A DNA stretch of 64,000 bases from NCBI GenBank assembly GCA_023439045.1, contig JAEXOY010000015.1, positions 372,001-436,000 of the forward strand, written 5' to 3'. The DNA comes from Bacillota bacterium (GTDB lineage: Bacteria > Bacillota > Clostridia > Acetivibrionales > DSM-1351). The notes below the pieces were generated by a model. It saw nothing but the letters and a program-made list of their open reading frames with translations, was not told the DNA's origin and searched no databases. The translations under genes were made by a program, and so were the position numbers. Every line of letters starts with the position of its first letter. Position 1 is the first letter of the stretch. Shown piece by piece: positions 26,005 through 35,410 of the stretch.

Positions 26005-26060
26005 TTAGCTGTAATAGATTTAATACAAGGCTTTATATAGCGCTTAGAGGGAGTGTTGTT

Positions 26061-26468
26061 ATGATTGACAAGCTTTTATCCGGTACCACTGCAATGGAAA
26101 AATCTTTGGATGCTGCATGGTCAAGAAATGAGATTATATCTCAGAATATTGCAAATGTGGACACTCCTGGTTATAAACGCAAGGATATTGCTTTTGAGGA
26201 GTATCTTAGTAACTCAAAGAAAAGGATTGCAGGTAATAGAACAGACGTTAGACATATTCCTATTAGTTCATCTGATATAGACAGTGTTGATCCAACTATG
26301 ACTCAAGATTATTCCGAACTTAGTATGCGTATTGATGGCAATAATGTCGATATAGATACTGAGATGGCAAATTTGGCTAAGAATTCTATTAAATTTAATG
26401 CACTTACGCAAATGCTTAATGGTAGTTTTAGCAAAATCAAGAGTGTCATCAGCGAGGGGAGGAAGTAA
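26061..26468 (+). CDS. flgB: Flagellar basal-body rod protein FlgB
   Basis: 135 residues from ATG 26061, chosen over an upstream TTG at 25983 because GAGGGAG precedes it and MIDKLLSGTTAMEKSLDAAW is a normal FlgB start. It has the rod/hook signature RNEIISQNIANVDTPGYKRKD. It forms the proximal rod. It opens the ~34-kb flagellar cluster; flgC starts 3 bp after its stop. Confidence 0.96.
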   Translation: MIDKLLSGTTAMEKSLDAAWSRNEIISQNIANVDTPGYKRKDIAFEEYLSNSKKRIAGNRTDVRHIPISSSDIDSVDPTMTQDYSELSMRIDGNNVDIDTEMANLAKNSIKFNALTQMLNGSFSKIKSVISEGRK

Positions 26469-26471
26469 TTT

Positions 26472-26915
26472 ATGTCATTTTTTAAAGCATTGGATGTTGG
26501 TGCCTCTGGTTTGACTGCACAGCGTCTTAGAATGGATACCATTTCACAAAATATCGCAAATGTTAATACCACAAGAACTGAAAACGGTACCCCCTATAGA
26601 CGTAAGGATGTTGTTTTTGAGGAAAGAAAAAATACCGATTCTTTTTCTACATATTTATCAAATGCAAAAGATGGCCTTGACGGAGGAAACGGAGTTAGGG
26701 TTACAAAAATAGTTGAGGATACTTCTGAGTTCAAAAAAGTATATGACCCAGGACACCCTGATGCAGATCAGGATGGTTATGTTAGCATGCCAAATGTAGA
26801 TGTTGTGACAGAAATGGTCAATATGATATCTGCAACAAGGTCATATGAAGCTAATGTTACCTCAATAAATGCTACTAAGTCCATGGCAATGAAAGCGCTA
26901 GAGATTGGTAAATAA
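26472..26915 (+). CDS. flgC: Flagellar basal-body rod protein FlgC
   Basis: 147 residues with the flagellar rod motif RMDTISQNIANVNTT near the start and the C-terminal VDVVTEMVNMISATRSYEAN typical of axial proteins, which assemble through paired N- and C-terminal helices. The start is 3 bp after flgB, and fliE follows 23 bp on. Confidence 0.97.
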   Translation: MSFFKALDVGASGLTAQRLRMDTISQNIANVNTTRTENGTPYRRKDVVFEERKNTDSFSTYLSNAKDGLDGGNGVRVTKIVEDTSEFKKVYDPGHPDADQDGYVSMPNVDVVTEMVNMISATRSYEANVTSINATKSMAMKALEIGK

Positions 26916-26938
26916 AGCGGCTTTAGGGGAGTGAATGA

Positions 26939-27250
26939 ATGAGTATTGATTCTTTAGTTGGTATTAAAACGCTTATGCCTACCAATATTGGTCTTAAGGG
27001 TATCGATGAACAGACAGAGACGACACCTACAGTATCTTTTGGAGATTATTTACAGTCGGCGTTGGGACAGGTAAGCGAGCTTGAAGAAACTGCTAGTCAG
27101 TTAAAAAATGATTTTGCAATAGGTAAAACTGACAATATTAGTGATGTTCTTATTGCATCTGAGAAGGCATCTATTGCTTTGCAGTTTACTATGCAAATTA
27201 GAAATAAATTATTAGATGCTTATACTGAAATAATGAGAATGCAAATATAA
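26939..27250 (+). CDS. fliE: Flagellar hook-basal body complex protein FliE
   Basis: 103 residues. Conserved C-terminal half: DVLIASEKASIALQFTMQIRNKLLDAYTEIMRMQI, the FliE hallmark. It is the adaptor between the MS ring/export gate and the rod. Order flgB-flgC-fliE-fliF is the standard Gram-positive one. Confidence 0.96.
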   Translation: MSIDSLVGIKTLMPTNIGLKGIDEQTETTPTVSFGDYLQSALGQVSELEETASQLKNDFAIGKTDNISDVLIASEKASIALQFTMQIRNKLLDAYTEIMRMQI

Positions 27251-27296
27251 TTGATTTACATAACCAAAGACAATATGGGTGTATGAGGTGATATAG

Positions 27297-28871
27297 TTGC
27301 CTGAGATCTTTACAAAAATGTTCAAGTCCCTTTCTGACTTTTGGAAAGGACTAGACAAGTCACAGAAAACAAGAATATATATAACGGCAGCATTGGTTGC
27401 AATATTTGTGGGAGTAGGTCTGTTTTTGATAGCACGACCTTCTTATACTACTGTAATCCAGGATGCTAGTGATCAAGACATTGCCGAGATGCAGAAAATA
27501 CTCACGGAAAAGGGAATAAGCTATCAGCTTACTGACGATAAGAAGGGTATTATTGTTGACGTTAAGGATAGCGACCAAGCTCATTTTGAACTGGTCTCAG
27601 CAGGATACCCCAAAAATGGGCTTACCTTTGCTGACGCATTAAGCAATATCAAAATAAATACTACTGAAAGTGATAAAAAGCACATTTGGCAGCAGCTAGA
27701 TGAGTCAGATATAGCTAGACAGCTAAAATTATTCAAAAATGTAAAAGATGCAAGTGTAACCATAACGAAGCCTGAAAAAACTTTATTTATTGATGATACC
27801 AACCCAAGCGATGTCAAGGCAGCAGTGACTATTATACCAAATGGTGAGATAACCCCTGCATTAGCTCAAAGTATTGTCAAGACAGTGGCAAGTAGTGTAG
27901 AGGGACTTGATCCCAAAAATGTTACTGTTGTTGATGAAGCGGGGAATATTTTAAATTCTGAGAGCACTGATACAGCTATTGAAAAGACTTCAACACAATA
28001 TGAGATGAAGCAAAGGGTTAAAAATGACCTTGAAAAAAATGTAAGATCAATACTAAATGGTAGATTTGATAGTTTTGACTCCGCTAGTGTAGTTGTTAAT
28101 CCTATCCTTGATTTTGATACATTAACACAGCAATCAAAAGAGATATCAAATCCTAATGGAATGGAAACAGGTGCAATTGTCAGCAGACAAGAAGAAAAAG
28201 AAGAAGTTAAGAATGGCGATACTGGTGCCGTAGCAGGGATGGAGTCAAATCCTGGTACAACACCATCATATCCTATGGGATCAACCGATGCGGGTTCTTA
28301 CAAAAGATCTGATGTTACCGAAAACTGGGCTTATAACGAATCCAATAAACAGGTTGAAAAATCTATAGGTGAGGTTATTCCTGAGAAAACTACTGCAGCA
28401 ATTACTTTGCTGTATGGTAACAGGATTGCTGATGATTCTAAGCTTACAGATGAACTTATTGCACAGGTGAAGGACCTAGTTAGTAAAGCAACAGGTATTC
28501 CTTTTGCAAATGTTAGTGTAACAAAGCTAAAGGTAGTACCTCCTGAAACGGTTACACCTTCTACAAGTGAAACTATAATGGCACTTATAGACCAATACGG
28601 GCTATTAGCACTTCTATTTATTATGTTTGTTGTTTTGTTGATTATAGCTTTCCCAAGAAAGAAGAAGGAAAAATTGGTTCCTGCGCTTGCTGTTTCTGGA
28701 GTGGAGTTTGAAAATAAATATAATATACCAGAAATTAAACATGAATCATTACCAGAAATAGATATCGAGGAAAGATCAGAGGTTAAGAAGCAACTTGAGA
28801 AATTTGTTAAGCAGAAGCCTGATGCAGTTGCTCAATTGCTTAGAAATTGGTTAACAGATGATTTTGAATAA
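27297..28871 (+). CDS. fliF: Flagellar MS-ring protein FliF
   Basis: 524 residues. Transmembrane helix 1 lies at about 25-47, the YscJ/FliF ring-building motifs in between, and transmembrane helix 2 at about 430-450. The cytoplasmic tail (AVAQLLRNWLTDDFE) binds FliG. TTG 27297 is the start, with GAGGTGAT upstream. A long 252-bp spacer made of tandem repeats separates it from fliG, which is unusual within this operon. Confidence 0.97.
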   Translation: MPEIFTKMFKSLSDFWKGLDKSQKTRIYITAALVAIFVGVGLFLIARPSYTTVIQDASDQDIAEMQKILTEKGISYQLTDDKKGIIVDVKDSDQAHFELVSAGYPKNGLTFADALSNIKINTTESDKKHIWQQLDESDIARQLKLFKNVKDASVTITKPEKTLFIDDTNPSDVKAAVTIIPNGEITPALAQSIVKTVASSVEGLDPKNVTVVDEAGNILNSESTDTAIEKTSTQYEMKQRVKNDLEKNVRSILNGRFDSFDSASVVVNPILDFDTLTQQSKEISNPNGMETGAIVSRQEEKEEVKNGDTGAVAGMESNPGTTPSYPMGSTDAGSYKRSDVTENWAYNESNKQVEKSIGEVIPEKTTAAITLLYGNRIADDSKLTDELIAQVKDLVSKATGIPFANVSVTKLKVVPPETVTPSTSETIMALIDQYGLLALLFIMFVVLLIIAFPRKKKEKLVPALAVSGVEFENKYNIPEIKHESLPEIDIEERSEVKKQLEKFVKQKPDAVAQLLRNWLTDDFE

Positions 28872-28887
28872 TTGTTTTGAAATATAG

Positions 28888-29027
28888 TTTATTGTAACTA
28901 CATAATTTATTGTAACTACATAGTTCGTTGTTATTATATCGTTATTTGTTATATATCGTTAATTATTATATCGTTAATTGTTATATATTGTTAATTATTA
29001 TATCGTTAATTGTTATATATTGTTAAT
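28888..29027. repeat. Two minisatellites between fliF and fliG
   Basis: First, two 18-bp units (28888-28905 and 28906-28923, TTTATTGTAACTACATAA/G). Then three 32-bp units (28932-28963, 28964-28995, 28996-29027), the last two identical. Each 32-bp unit is itself two diverged 16-mers of the form TATTATATCGTTAATT / GTTATATATTGTTAAT. No reading frame is supported in this spacer. Confidence 0.92.
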
Positions 29028-29123
29028 TGTATTACATAATTTATTTGTATTAGTACGTTATTACTGTTCATCATAATAAATAGAAATATTTATTAATTAG
29101 ATTATTTTTGTGGGGTGTGTAGA

Positions 29124-30143
29124 TTGGCGAGAGCAGCAACAAAAACTGAGTATAGCGGAAGAGAAAAGGCTGCAATGTTGCTAATATCTTTGGGACCTGA
29201 AAAGTCCGCAGAAATATTCAAGCATCTAAAAGAAGAAGAGATTGAACAGCTTACTCTTGAGATTGCAAATATTCGTTCAGTTACGCCTGATGAAAAAGAG
29301 AGAGTTCTTGAGGAATTTTATCAGATTTGTCTTGCTCAGGAATATATTGCAGAAGGTGGTATAAACTACGCCAGAGACATCTTGGAAAAGGCATTAGGTA
29401 CACAAAAGGCTGTAGATATCATAAATAAGCTTACAGTGTCATTACAGGTACGTCCCTTTGATTTTGTCAGAAAGACCGATCCATCACAATTACTAAATTT
29501 TATACAGGGAGAGCATCCACAAACTATAGCTCTTATTTTAGCATACCTTAAGCCACATCAGGCATCAATAGTGCTTGCGGCTTTGCCACAGGATAAGCAG
29601 GCTGATGTTGCAAGAAGAATTGCAACTATGGATAGAACCTCACCAGATGTAATTAAAGAGGTGGAGAGAATACTTGAAAAGAAGCTATCATCTCTTGTTA
29701 CAGAAGACTATACTGCAGCTGGCGGAGTTCAGTCTATTGTCGACATACTTAATTCTGTCGATAGAGGTACAGAGCGCTATATTATGGAAACACTAGAAGT
29801 GGAAGATACTGAGCTAGCTGAAGAGATTAGAAAGAGGATGTTTGTATTTGAGGATATTCTCACCTTGGACGGCAGATCTATTCAAAGATTCTTACGTGAA
29901 GTTGATAACAATCAATTGGCTGTTGCATTAAAAGGTGCTACAGAAGAGGTGCAAAAGCTTATATTTGGAAATATGTCAAAGCGCTTAAGCGAAATGATAA
30001 GAGAAGACCTAGAATTTATGGGTCCTGTACGATTGAAGGATGTTGAAGAAGCACAACAAAAGATTGTTAATATTATCCGTAAGCTTGAAGACGCTGGTGA
30101 AATTGTTATTTCAAGAGGCGGAGGCGATGAGATAATTGTCTAA
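29124..30143 (+). CDS. fliG: Flagellar motor switch protein FliG
   Basis: 339 residues from TTG 29124, six bases after GGGGTG; a GTG nine bases earlier is in frame but overlaps the RBS. The N-terminal domain is EKAAMLLISLGPEKSAEIFKHL. The middle has EHPQTIALILAYL and the C-terminal torque domain MFVFEDILTLDGRSIQRFLREVDNNQLAVALKGA. It couples stator to rotor and sets rotation sense. Its stop lies inside the start of fliH (8-base overlap). Confidence 0.97.
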   Translation: MARAATKTEYSGREKAAMLLISLGPEKSAEIFKHLKEEEIEQLTLEIANIRSVTPDEKERVLEEFYQICLAQEYIAEGGINYARDILEKALGTQKAVDIINKLTVSLQVRPFDFVRKTDPSQLLNFIQGEHPQTIALILAYLKPHQASIVLAALPQDKQADVARRIATMDRTSPDVIKEVERILEKKLSSLVTEDYTAAGGVQSIVDILNSVDRGTERYIMETLEVEDTELAEEIRKRMFVFEDILTLDGRSIQRFLREVDNNQLAVALKGATEEVQKLIFGNMSKRLSEMIREDLEFMGPVRLKDVEEAQQKIVNIIRKLEDAGEIVISRGGGDEIIV

Positions 30144-30915
30144 TAAAATCTATAAAAATAACCAGATTAACGTAGGGATACCTCTTCAGATTAAACCTCC
30201 GAGCTTTTACCCAAATATCAAGCAGGTGACCTTGAAGCCCGAGGAAGAGATTGAAAAAGAAGGCGGCAAAAGTGACTATGACACTATGAGTGTTGAGATT
30301 ATTATTAATGCCAAAAAAGAGGCTGAGCTTATAATAAAGGAAGCTGAGCTTCAAGCTGAAGAGTTTTTGGAAAAACAAAAGGCCGAGATTGAGCAGTTGA
30401 GTGATCAGGCGTATCAGCAGGCGAAAGAAGAAGGCTTCAATGCGGGTCAGCTACAAGCTCAAGAGCAGTACGAACAGTTGATAAAAGAGGCTGAAGATAT
30501 CAAGCAACAAGCAGCTATGGACTACAGCCGTATTCTTGATTCACTTGAAGAAGATGCTGTAAATACTATTCTTAGCATTGCAAAAAAGGTTATTAGCTGT
30601 GAACTTCATACCAATAAAGAGAACATTTTGCGCTTGGTAAAGGAGGCATTCCAGAAATGCTCTAAGGACAGAAAAGCTGTGCTTAGGCTTTCTTCATGTG
30701 ACTACGAATTTGTATCACAGAATTTAGAACAGCTAGATCAGCTTTTAGAGCGCTCTGAGCCGTTTGAACTAAAAAAGGACCCCTTCTTAAAAGAAGGTGG
30801 TTGTATAATTGATACATCTTTTGGGAGTGTTGATGCAAGCGCAGATACCAAATTAGAAAAAATTGAGCAGGATTTTAAGTTTATTCTTGAGGAAAACATG
30901 AGAAGCATTGAATGA
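30136..30915 (+). CDS. fliH: Flagellar export apparatus protein FliH
   Basis: 259 residues. Long Glu/Gln/Lys coiled coil (about 50-130, KKEAELIIKEAELQAEEFLEKQKAEIEQL) and a C-terminal domain resembling V-type ATPase stalk subunits (FLKEGGCIIDTSFGSVDASADTKLEKIEQDF). It is the negative regulator and peripheral stalk of FliI. The start is TTG 30136 within the end of fliG, implying translational coupling. Confidence 0.92.
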   Translation: MSNKIYKNNQINVGIPLQIKPPSFYPNIKQVTLKPEEEIEKEGGKSDYDTMSVEIIINAKKEAELIIKEAELQAEEFLEKQKAEIEQLSDQAYQQAKEEGFNAGQLQAQEQYEQLIKEAEDIKQQAAMDYSRILDSLEEDAVNTILSIAKKVISCELHTNKENILRLVKEAFQKCSKDRKAVLRLSSCDYEFVSQNLEQLDQLLERSEPFELKKDPFLKEGGCIIDTSFGSVDASADTKLEKIEQDFKFILEENMRSIE

Positions 30916-30938
30916 TGCATAAGTTAAAAAAAACTTTT

Positions 30939-30962
30939 AAAGGTATGCTTTGGCGTACCTTT
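30939..30962 (+). other. Intra-operon hairpin between fliH and fliI
   Basis: AAAGGTATGC, TTTG loop, GCGTACCTTT: a 10-bp stem with one G-U pair. There is no long T-run after it. It could lower read-through or act as an mRNA processing or stability element before fliI. Confidence 0.5.
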
Positions 30963-31032
30963 ATTGATATAGTAAAAATGTGTAATAATGGATATTTATA
31001 TAGCCTAGTTTTATGAAAGGGAGACTACTTTA

Positions 31033-32343
31033 ATGGTTAATATTAACCTTGAAAAATATAAGCACCAACTTGATAAAAAGGACTATATAGATTATATCGG
31101 CAAAGTTTCCAAGGTAGTAGGACTTACTATTGAATCTGAGGGCCCTCAAACTAACATTGGGGATTTGTGTAAAATTAAAACTGCTGGTGGAAATAGCATA
31201 CCTGCAGAAGTAGTAGGCTTTAAGGAGGAAAAGGTTCTTTTAATGCCTCTTGGAGAGATGCATGGTATTGGACCTGGAAATGTTGTTTCAGCAAATGGTG
31301 AAATACTGAAAGTGGGAGTTGGGCCGCAGCTGGTCGGAAGGGTTTTAGATGGATTAGGTAACCCGATGGACGGATTAGGACCACTAAATATAAAGCAATA
31401 TTATCCTTCAAGTTGTCCGCCACCCAATCCTATGCATAGGAAGAGGATAAGCGAACCTCTTGCACTTGGAGTGAGAGCAATCGATGGGTTGCTCACTATA
31501 GGAAAGGGACAGAGAGTTGGCATATTTGCAGGAAGTGGTGTTGGTAAAAGTACATTAATGGGTATGATTGCAAGAAACACAAAAGCAGATATTAATGTTA
31601 TTGCTCTGATTGGAGAACGTGGCAGAGAAGTTAAGGAATTTATTGAAAAAGACCTGACTGAGGAAGGTTTACAGAGGTCGGTTGTTGTTGTAGCAACATC
31701 TGATCAACCAGCTTTAGTTAGACTTAAAGGGGCAATGGTTGCAACTGCCATCGCGGAATACTTTAGAGACAATGGAAAGGACGTTCTCTTGCTAATGGAT
31801 TCTCTTACAAGATATGCAATGGCTCAGAGAGAGGTTGGGTTGGCTATAGGTGAGCCACCAGTTTCAAGGGGTTATACACCATCAGTATTCTCTGTATTCC
31901 CTAAATTACTTGAACGTGCTGGTACAAATGCTAAGGGATCAATAACTGGTCTTTATACAGTGCTTGTAGACGGTGACGATTTAACAGAGCCTGTTACTGA
32001 TACTGCTAGAGGAATTCTGGATGGGCATATTGTTTTATCGAGATCCTTGGCAAATAAAAATCATTATCCTGCTATTGATGTACTTGCAAGTGTTAGCAGA
32101 GTTATGAGTGATATTGTTGAAAAAGACCATAAAAAAATTGCCGCAGAGATAAAAAAGACGATGGCCGTACATAGAGACGCTGAGGATTTGATCAATATTG
32201 GTGCATATGTTAAGGGCAGCAATGACAAAATTGACTATGCAATTGATTGTATAGATGATATTACAGCATTTCTACAGCAAGAAACTGATTTGAAGGTTAC
32301 CTTTGATGAAATGAAGGAGCAAATGTTTGCTTTACTAAAATAG
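31033..32343 (+). CDS. fliI: Flagellum-specific ATPase FliI
   Basis: 436 residues, F1-beta-like. Walker A GIFAGSGVGKSTLMG, Walker B DVLLLMDSLTRYAMAQRE and the export-ATPase signature PPVSRGYTPSVFS. It drives unfolding and delivery of substrates to the FlhA/FlhB gate. RBS AAAGGGAG precedes ATG 31033. fliJ follows at once. Confidence 0.98.
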   Translation: MVNINLEKYKHQLDKKDYIDYIGKVSKVVGLTIESEGPQTNIGDLCKIKTAGGNSIPAEVVGFKEEKVLLMPLGEMHGIGPGNVVSANGEILKVGVGPQLVGRVLDGLGNPMDGLGPLNIKQYYPSSCPPPNPMHRKRISEPLALGVRAIDGLLTIGKGQRVGIFAGSGVGKSTLMGMIARNTKADINVIALIGERGREVKEFIEKDLTEEGLQRSVVVVATSDQPALVRLKGAMVATAIAEYFRDNGKDVLLLMDSLTRYAMAQREVGLAIGEPPVSRGYTPSVFSVFPKLLERAGTNAKGSITGLYTVLVDGDDLTEPVTDTARGILDGHIVLSRSLANKNHYPAIDVLASVSRVMSDIVEKDHKKIAAEIKKTMAVHRDAEDLINIGAYVKGSNDKIDYAIDCIDDITAFLQQETDLKVTFDEMKEQMFALLK

Positions 32344-32355
32344 GGAAGGTTGGCT

Positions 32356-32814
32356 ATGCAAAAATTTATTTTTAGACTACAGCCCGTTCTTAATCTAAAA
32401 AAGCAGCTTGAGGATAATGCGAAGAATAATTTAGCTAAGTCATCTAGAAAGCTAGAGGAAGAAAAACAGATATTAGTTGAATTAAATGAGCAGAAGGACT
32501 CGTATTTAAACAAAATGTCTCAAGATATGGAAAGCGGTGTTCCAGTATACAGACTCAGGGGCTATAATGACTATTTTGCTGGGGCAAAAGTTAAAATTTC
32601 ACATCAAAAAGATAATGTAAATAATGCACAAAGAATTGTCGATATAAATAGAGAAGAACTTGTAAAAGCTGTTCAAGAGAAGAAAATATTAGTTAAATTT
32701 AAAGAAAAAAAACAAGAAGAGTATCAAAAAGAAGCACTAAAAGAAGAACAGAAGACAATTGATGAGCTGAACAGCTACAAATTCAGAAATGACCCGGGAG
32801 AAGAAGATGGCTGA
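32356..32814 (+). CDS. fliJ: Flagellar export chaperone FliJ
   Basis: 152 residues, almost entirely charged coiled coil (KKQLEDNAKNNLAKSSRKLE; KFKEKKQEEYQKEALKEEQ). The start is ATG 32356 six bases after AGGGAAGG, not the TTG two codons upstream. By position and form it is FliJ, the central stalk of the export ATPase. It overlaps the next gene by 8 bases. Confidence 0.9.
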   Translation: MQKFIFRLQPVLNLKKQLEDNAKNNLAKSSRKLEEEKQILVELNEQKDSYLNKMSQDMESGVPVYRLRGYNDYFAGAKVKISHQKDNVNNAQRIVDINREELVKAVQEKKILVKFKEKKQEEYQKEALKEEQKTIDELNSYKFRNDPGEEDG

Positions 32815-33703
32815 TAAGAATAAACCTAAAAACGAACAGGTTAATAATAAAGAAAAAGCAAATATTACAGTAGCTGATGGGAAAAATGCAGATGTAAAAA
32901 CAGTAGACCAGAAGCTTTCTGAACAAGTGCCTGAAAGCAAGAACGGAATTCTCTTCTACATACTAACAGTATTAGCAGCCTTTCTAATTGTAATATTAAT
33001 TCTTGGCGGTACATTGTTCTTTGTAGTAAGGAACAATGTAAATGGTATTGCAGATAACATGAGATCAGACATTGAAAAGATTCCTATTATTAACTTAGCC
33101 CTTCCAGTATTACCTGACCCTGAAGATGAAAAGAATATGACCGAGGAGATGGTGAGAAGTAAGTATACTGAATTAAAGGAGCAAAACAAGCAGCTTCAAG
33201 AAAAGGTTATAAGTCTCACAGCTCAGGTAGATGATACTAATAATAAAATAACTGCAAATGATACCAATACAGAGCTTTTAAAGCAGCAAAAAGCTACTCT
33301 CGAAGCTGAAAAGACTAAACTTACATCTGAATATAATAGTCTTAAGAAGCAGTTTGACGAGATGTCAAAGTCAGTAGCCCTAGGAGACAAAGAGTCCTTT
33401 AAGAATTATTTTGAGAAGGTGGACCCTCAAACTGCACAAAAGATTTATGAGGATATTATCAAAGAAAAGAAGATAAGTGATGAAGCAAAAAAATACGTCT
33501 CAATTTTTGAAACTATGGATGCATCTGCTTCTGCACCTATACTAGAGCAAATGGGTACTGCAAAAATGAAATTGATTGTCGAAATAATGAAAAATCTTAA
33601 AAAAGAAACTTCCGCGGAGATACTTGCAAATATGTCCACGACGTTTGCTGCAAAGGTTTCTGAGCAACTTGCAAAAGAGTTTAAACTCATAGACGGTGGT
33701 TAG
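32807..33703 (+). CDS. MotE/YlxF-like flagellar protein with MgtE-N-type domain
   Basis: 298 residues from ATG 32807 (GGGAG six bases upstream; a further in-frame ATG is at 32789). A Lys/Asn-rich tail is followed by one transmembrane helix (about 49-73), a long coiled coil (about 115-195) and a C-terminal MgtE N-like helical domain (YFEKVDPQTAQKIYEDIIKE ... ILANMSTTFAAKVSEQLAKEF). Proteins of this kind follow fliJ in many Firmicutes and stabilise motility complexes. Exact role here is inferred. Confidence 0.8.
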   Translation: MADKNKPKNEQVNNKEKANITVADGKNADVKTVDQKLSEQVPESKNGILFYILTVLAAFLIVILILGGTLFFVVRNNVNGIADNMRSDIEKIPIINLALPVLPDPEDEKNMTEEMVRSKYTELKEQNKQLQEKVISLTAQVDDTNNKITANDTNTELLKQQKATLEAEKTKLTSEYNSLKKQFDEMSKSVALGDKESFKNYFEKVDPQTAQKIYEDIIKEKKISDEAKKYVSIFETMDASASAPILEQMGTAKMKLIVEIMKNLKKETSAEILANMSTTFAAKVSEQLAKEFKLIDGG

Positions 33704-33762
33704 TTCAAAATAGTACAACTATTTTGCTAATATAAAAATTACAAGTAGAAGGAGGTGAAATA

Positions 33763-35373
33763 ATGATATCACTAAAGAATCAGATGGTAGCTGCAAATGG
33801 TGTTAAGAGTAATAATGAAACAAACCTGTTTAGCCTAAAGTCCAGAAATGTTGAATCAGGCAAGAGCACTTCCGGTTTTTCTGATATATTAAATAGTGCA
33901 GTTAACAATTCAAAAAAGTTTTCTGCAAGGAATACTCAGGATAATACGCAAGCTCAAAGCAGTCCAAACATTAAGTCCTTTAGGGAGGCACAGAGCCAGA
34001 GAAACAGCATGGTTGAATCAGATAAGAGCATTCAAGCACAACAAGCTAAGCCACAAGTGCAAATATCCGATGAACAGAAGAATGATGATTCAAATACTGA
34101 TAACTCAAATCAGATGATTGCAGTTATGGCACAGATGATGGGCATTAAGCCAGAAGAGTTGATTAAGATAGCTCAAGGCCTAGGTTTTAGTCAGCAAGAT
34201 CTGCAAAACAGTGAAAAATTACAACAGTTCATAGGTCAACTGTCAAATATGCTATCACTCTCAAATGATCAGGCAGCAATGCTAGAACAGGTCACAGCTA
34301 AGGTTGAGGCTGTTGTGAATAACAAAGGCGAGCAATCTGATGTTGATGCTATCAAGGAAAATTCAGCATCAACCATAAGTGCAAAACAAAGTGATTTAGG
34401 ATTAGATAATACTAATGATCGATCTGACTTAACAAAGTTGGCCCAACAGATTAAGAGCAAGCTAAATCAATTGTTGGAGTTAAGTGAAGCAGTTCCAAAG
34501 GCAATAGAAGGCGAAATTACCAAGGTAATGGAGCACTTAAAATCACTGGCAGACACAAAGCTTGCTGCAACTCAAACGACCCAAGTAACAGAGGAAAATA
34601 CCACTGAAGGTATTTTTGGTGTAGCTAAGAATTCAAGTCAGTTCAATACTTCTAATGCTAAGGACGACACAAATGGTTCACATGATCAAGATACAGATCA
34701 AAAAGCTAAAAATACTGAAAATGCAGAAAATACTGAACAAGTTGTTAAGGGTGAAACTGCTGCTGTGAAAGCACAGGCTGCACCACTAGTACAGGAGTCA
34801 GATTTTAACCAGCATTTAAACAGTCATGCAGTCAAAATTAACGATGAACAGCACTTGTCCGACATAAAGAATTTATCCTCGGCAAAAGCCACTAGCCAGG
34901 TTGTTAAGCCCTCAGAGGTTATCAATCAAGTTGTAGATAAGGCCAAGGTAGTTATTGGACTTGAGAAGTCTGAGATGATAATTGATTTAAAGCCAGATCA
35001 TCTTGGAAAGCTTTCTTTAAAGATTGTAACCGAACAGGGTATTGTTGCTGCAAAGTTTATGGCTGAAAACCAACAGGTTAAAGAGGTACTTGAGTCAAAT
35101 ATGCAGCTTCTGAAGGACTCTCTGCAAAAGCAAGGAATCAGTATTGAAGGTGTTAGTGTTCAGATTGCGGACAGGAACAAAAACAGTTATGAGCAGCAAA
35201 GAAGTTCTGAAGGCAAAAACGAGAAGGGCAATAAAGATATTTCTTCCATTTCGGGAAGTAGTATACCAAAAGCTTCGGGGGGCCTGTATGTATCAAGTAA
35301 CATTCTAGATGTGCTACCTGAAAGACTTGCTCAATACTCATATGAATCTAGCAGCATTAATATGATGGCATAA
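33763..35373 (+). CDS. fliK: Flagellar hook-length control protein FliK
   Basis: 536 residues. A long Gln/Asn/Ser/Lys-rich, disordered N-terminal ruler (about 1-380) and the C-terminal Flg_hook domain (MIIDLKPDHLGKLSLKIV; LLKDSLQKQGISIEGVSVQI) that signals FlhB to switch export from hook to filament proteins. Preceded by GGAGGTG. flgD follows. Confidence 0.93.
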   Translation: MISLKNQMVAANGVKSNNETNLFSLKSRNVESGKSTSGFSDILNSAVNNSKKFSARNTQDNTQAQSSPNIKSFREAQSQRNSMVESDKSIQAQQAKPQVQISDEQKNDDSNTDNSNQMIAVMAQMMGIKPEELIKIAQGLGFSQQDLQNSEKLQQFIGQLSNMLSLSNDQAAMLEQVTAKVEAVVNNKGEQSDVDAIKENSASTISAKQSDLGLDNTNDRSDLTKLAQQIKSKLNQLLELSEAVPKAIEGEITKVMEHLKSLADTKLAATQTTQVTEENTTEGIFGVAKNSSQFNTSNAKDDTNGSHDQDTDQKAKNTENAENTEQVVKGETAAVKAQAAPLVQESDFNQHLNSHAVKINDEQHLSDIKNLSSAKATSQVVKPSEVINQVVDKAKVVIGLEKSEMIIDLKPDHLGKLSLKIVTEQGIVAAKFMAENQQVKEVLESNMQLLKDSLQKQGISIEGVSVQIADRNKNSYEQQRSSEGKNEKGNKDISSISGSSIPKASGGLYVSSNILDVLPERLAQYSYESSSINMMA

Positions 35374-35410
35374 CAAAATTATGAGGTAAAATAATTTAGG
35401 AGGTGAAGAT

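Noticed and set aside
25887..26060. c-di-GMP riboswitch ahead of flgB, as known in some clostridia
   Set aside because: The conserved CACGCACAGGGCAAACC-type core and its partner elements were not found; only a terminator and a probable promoter are present.
28888..29027. Possible CRISPR array
   Set aside because: The units are contiguous with no unique spacers, and no cas genes occur in the window. It is a minisatellite.
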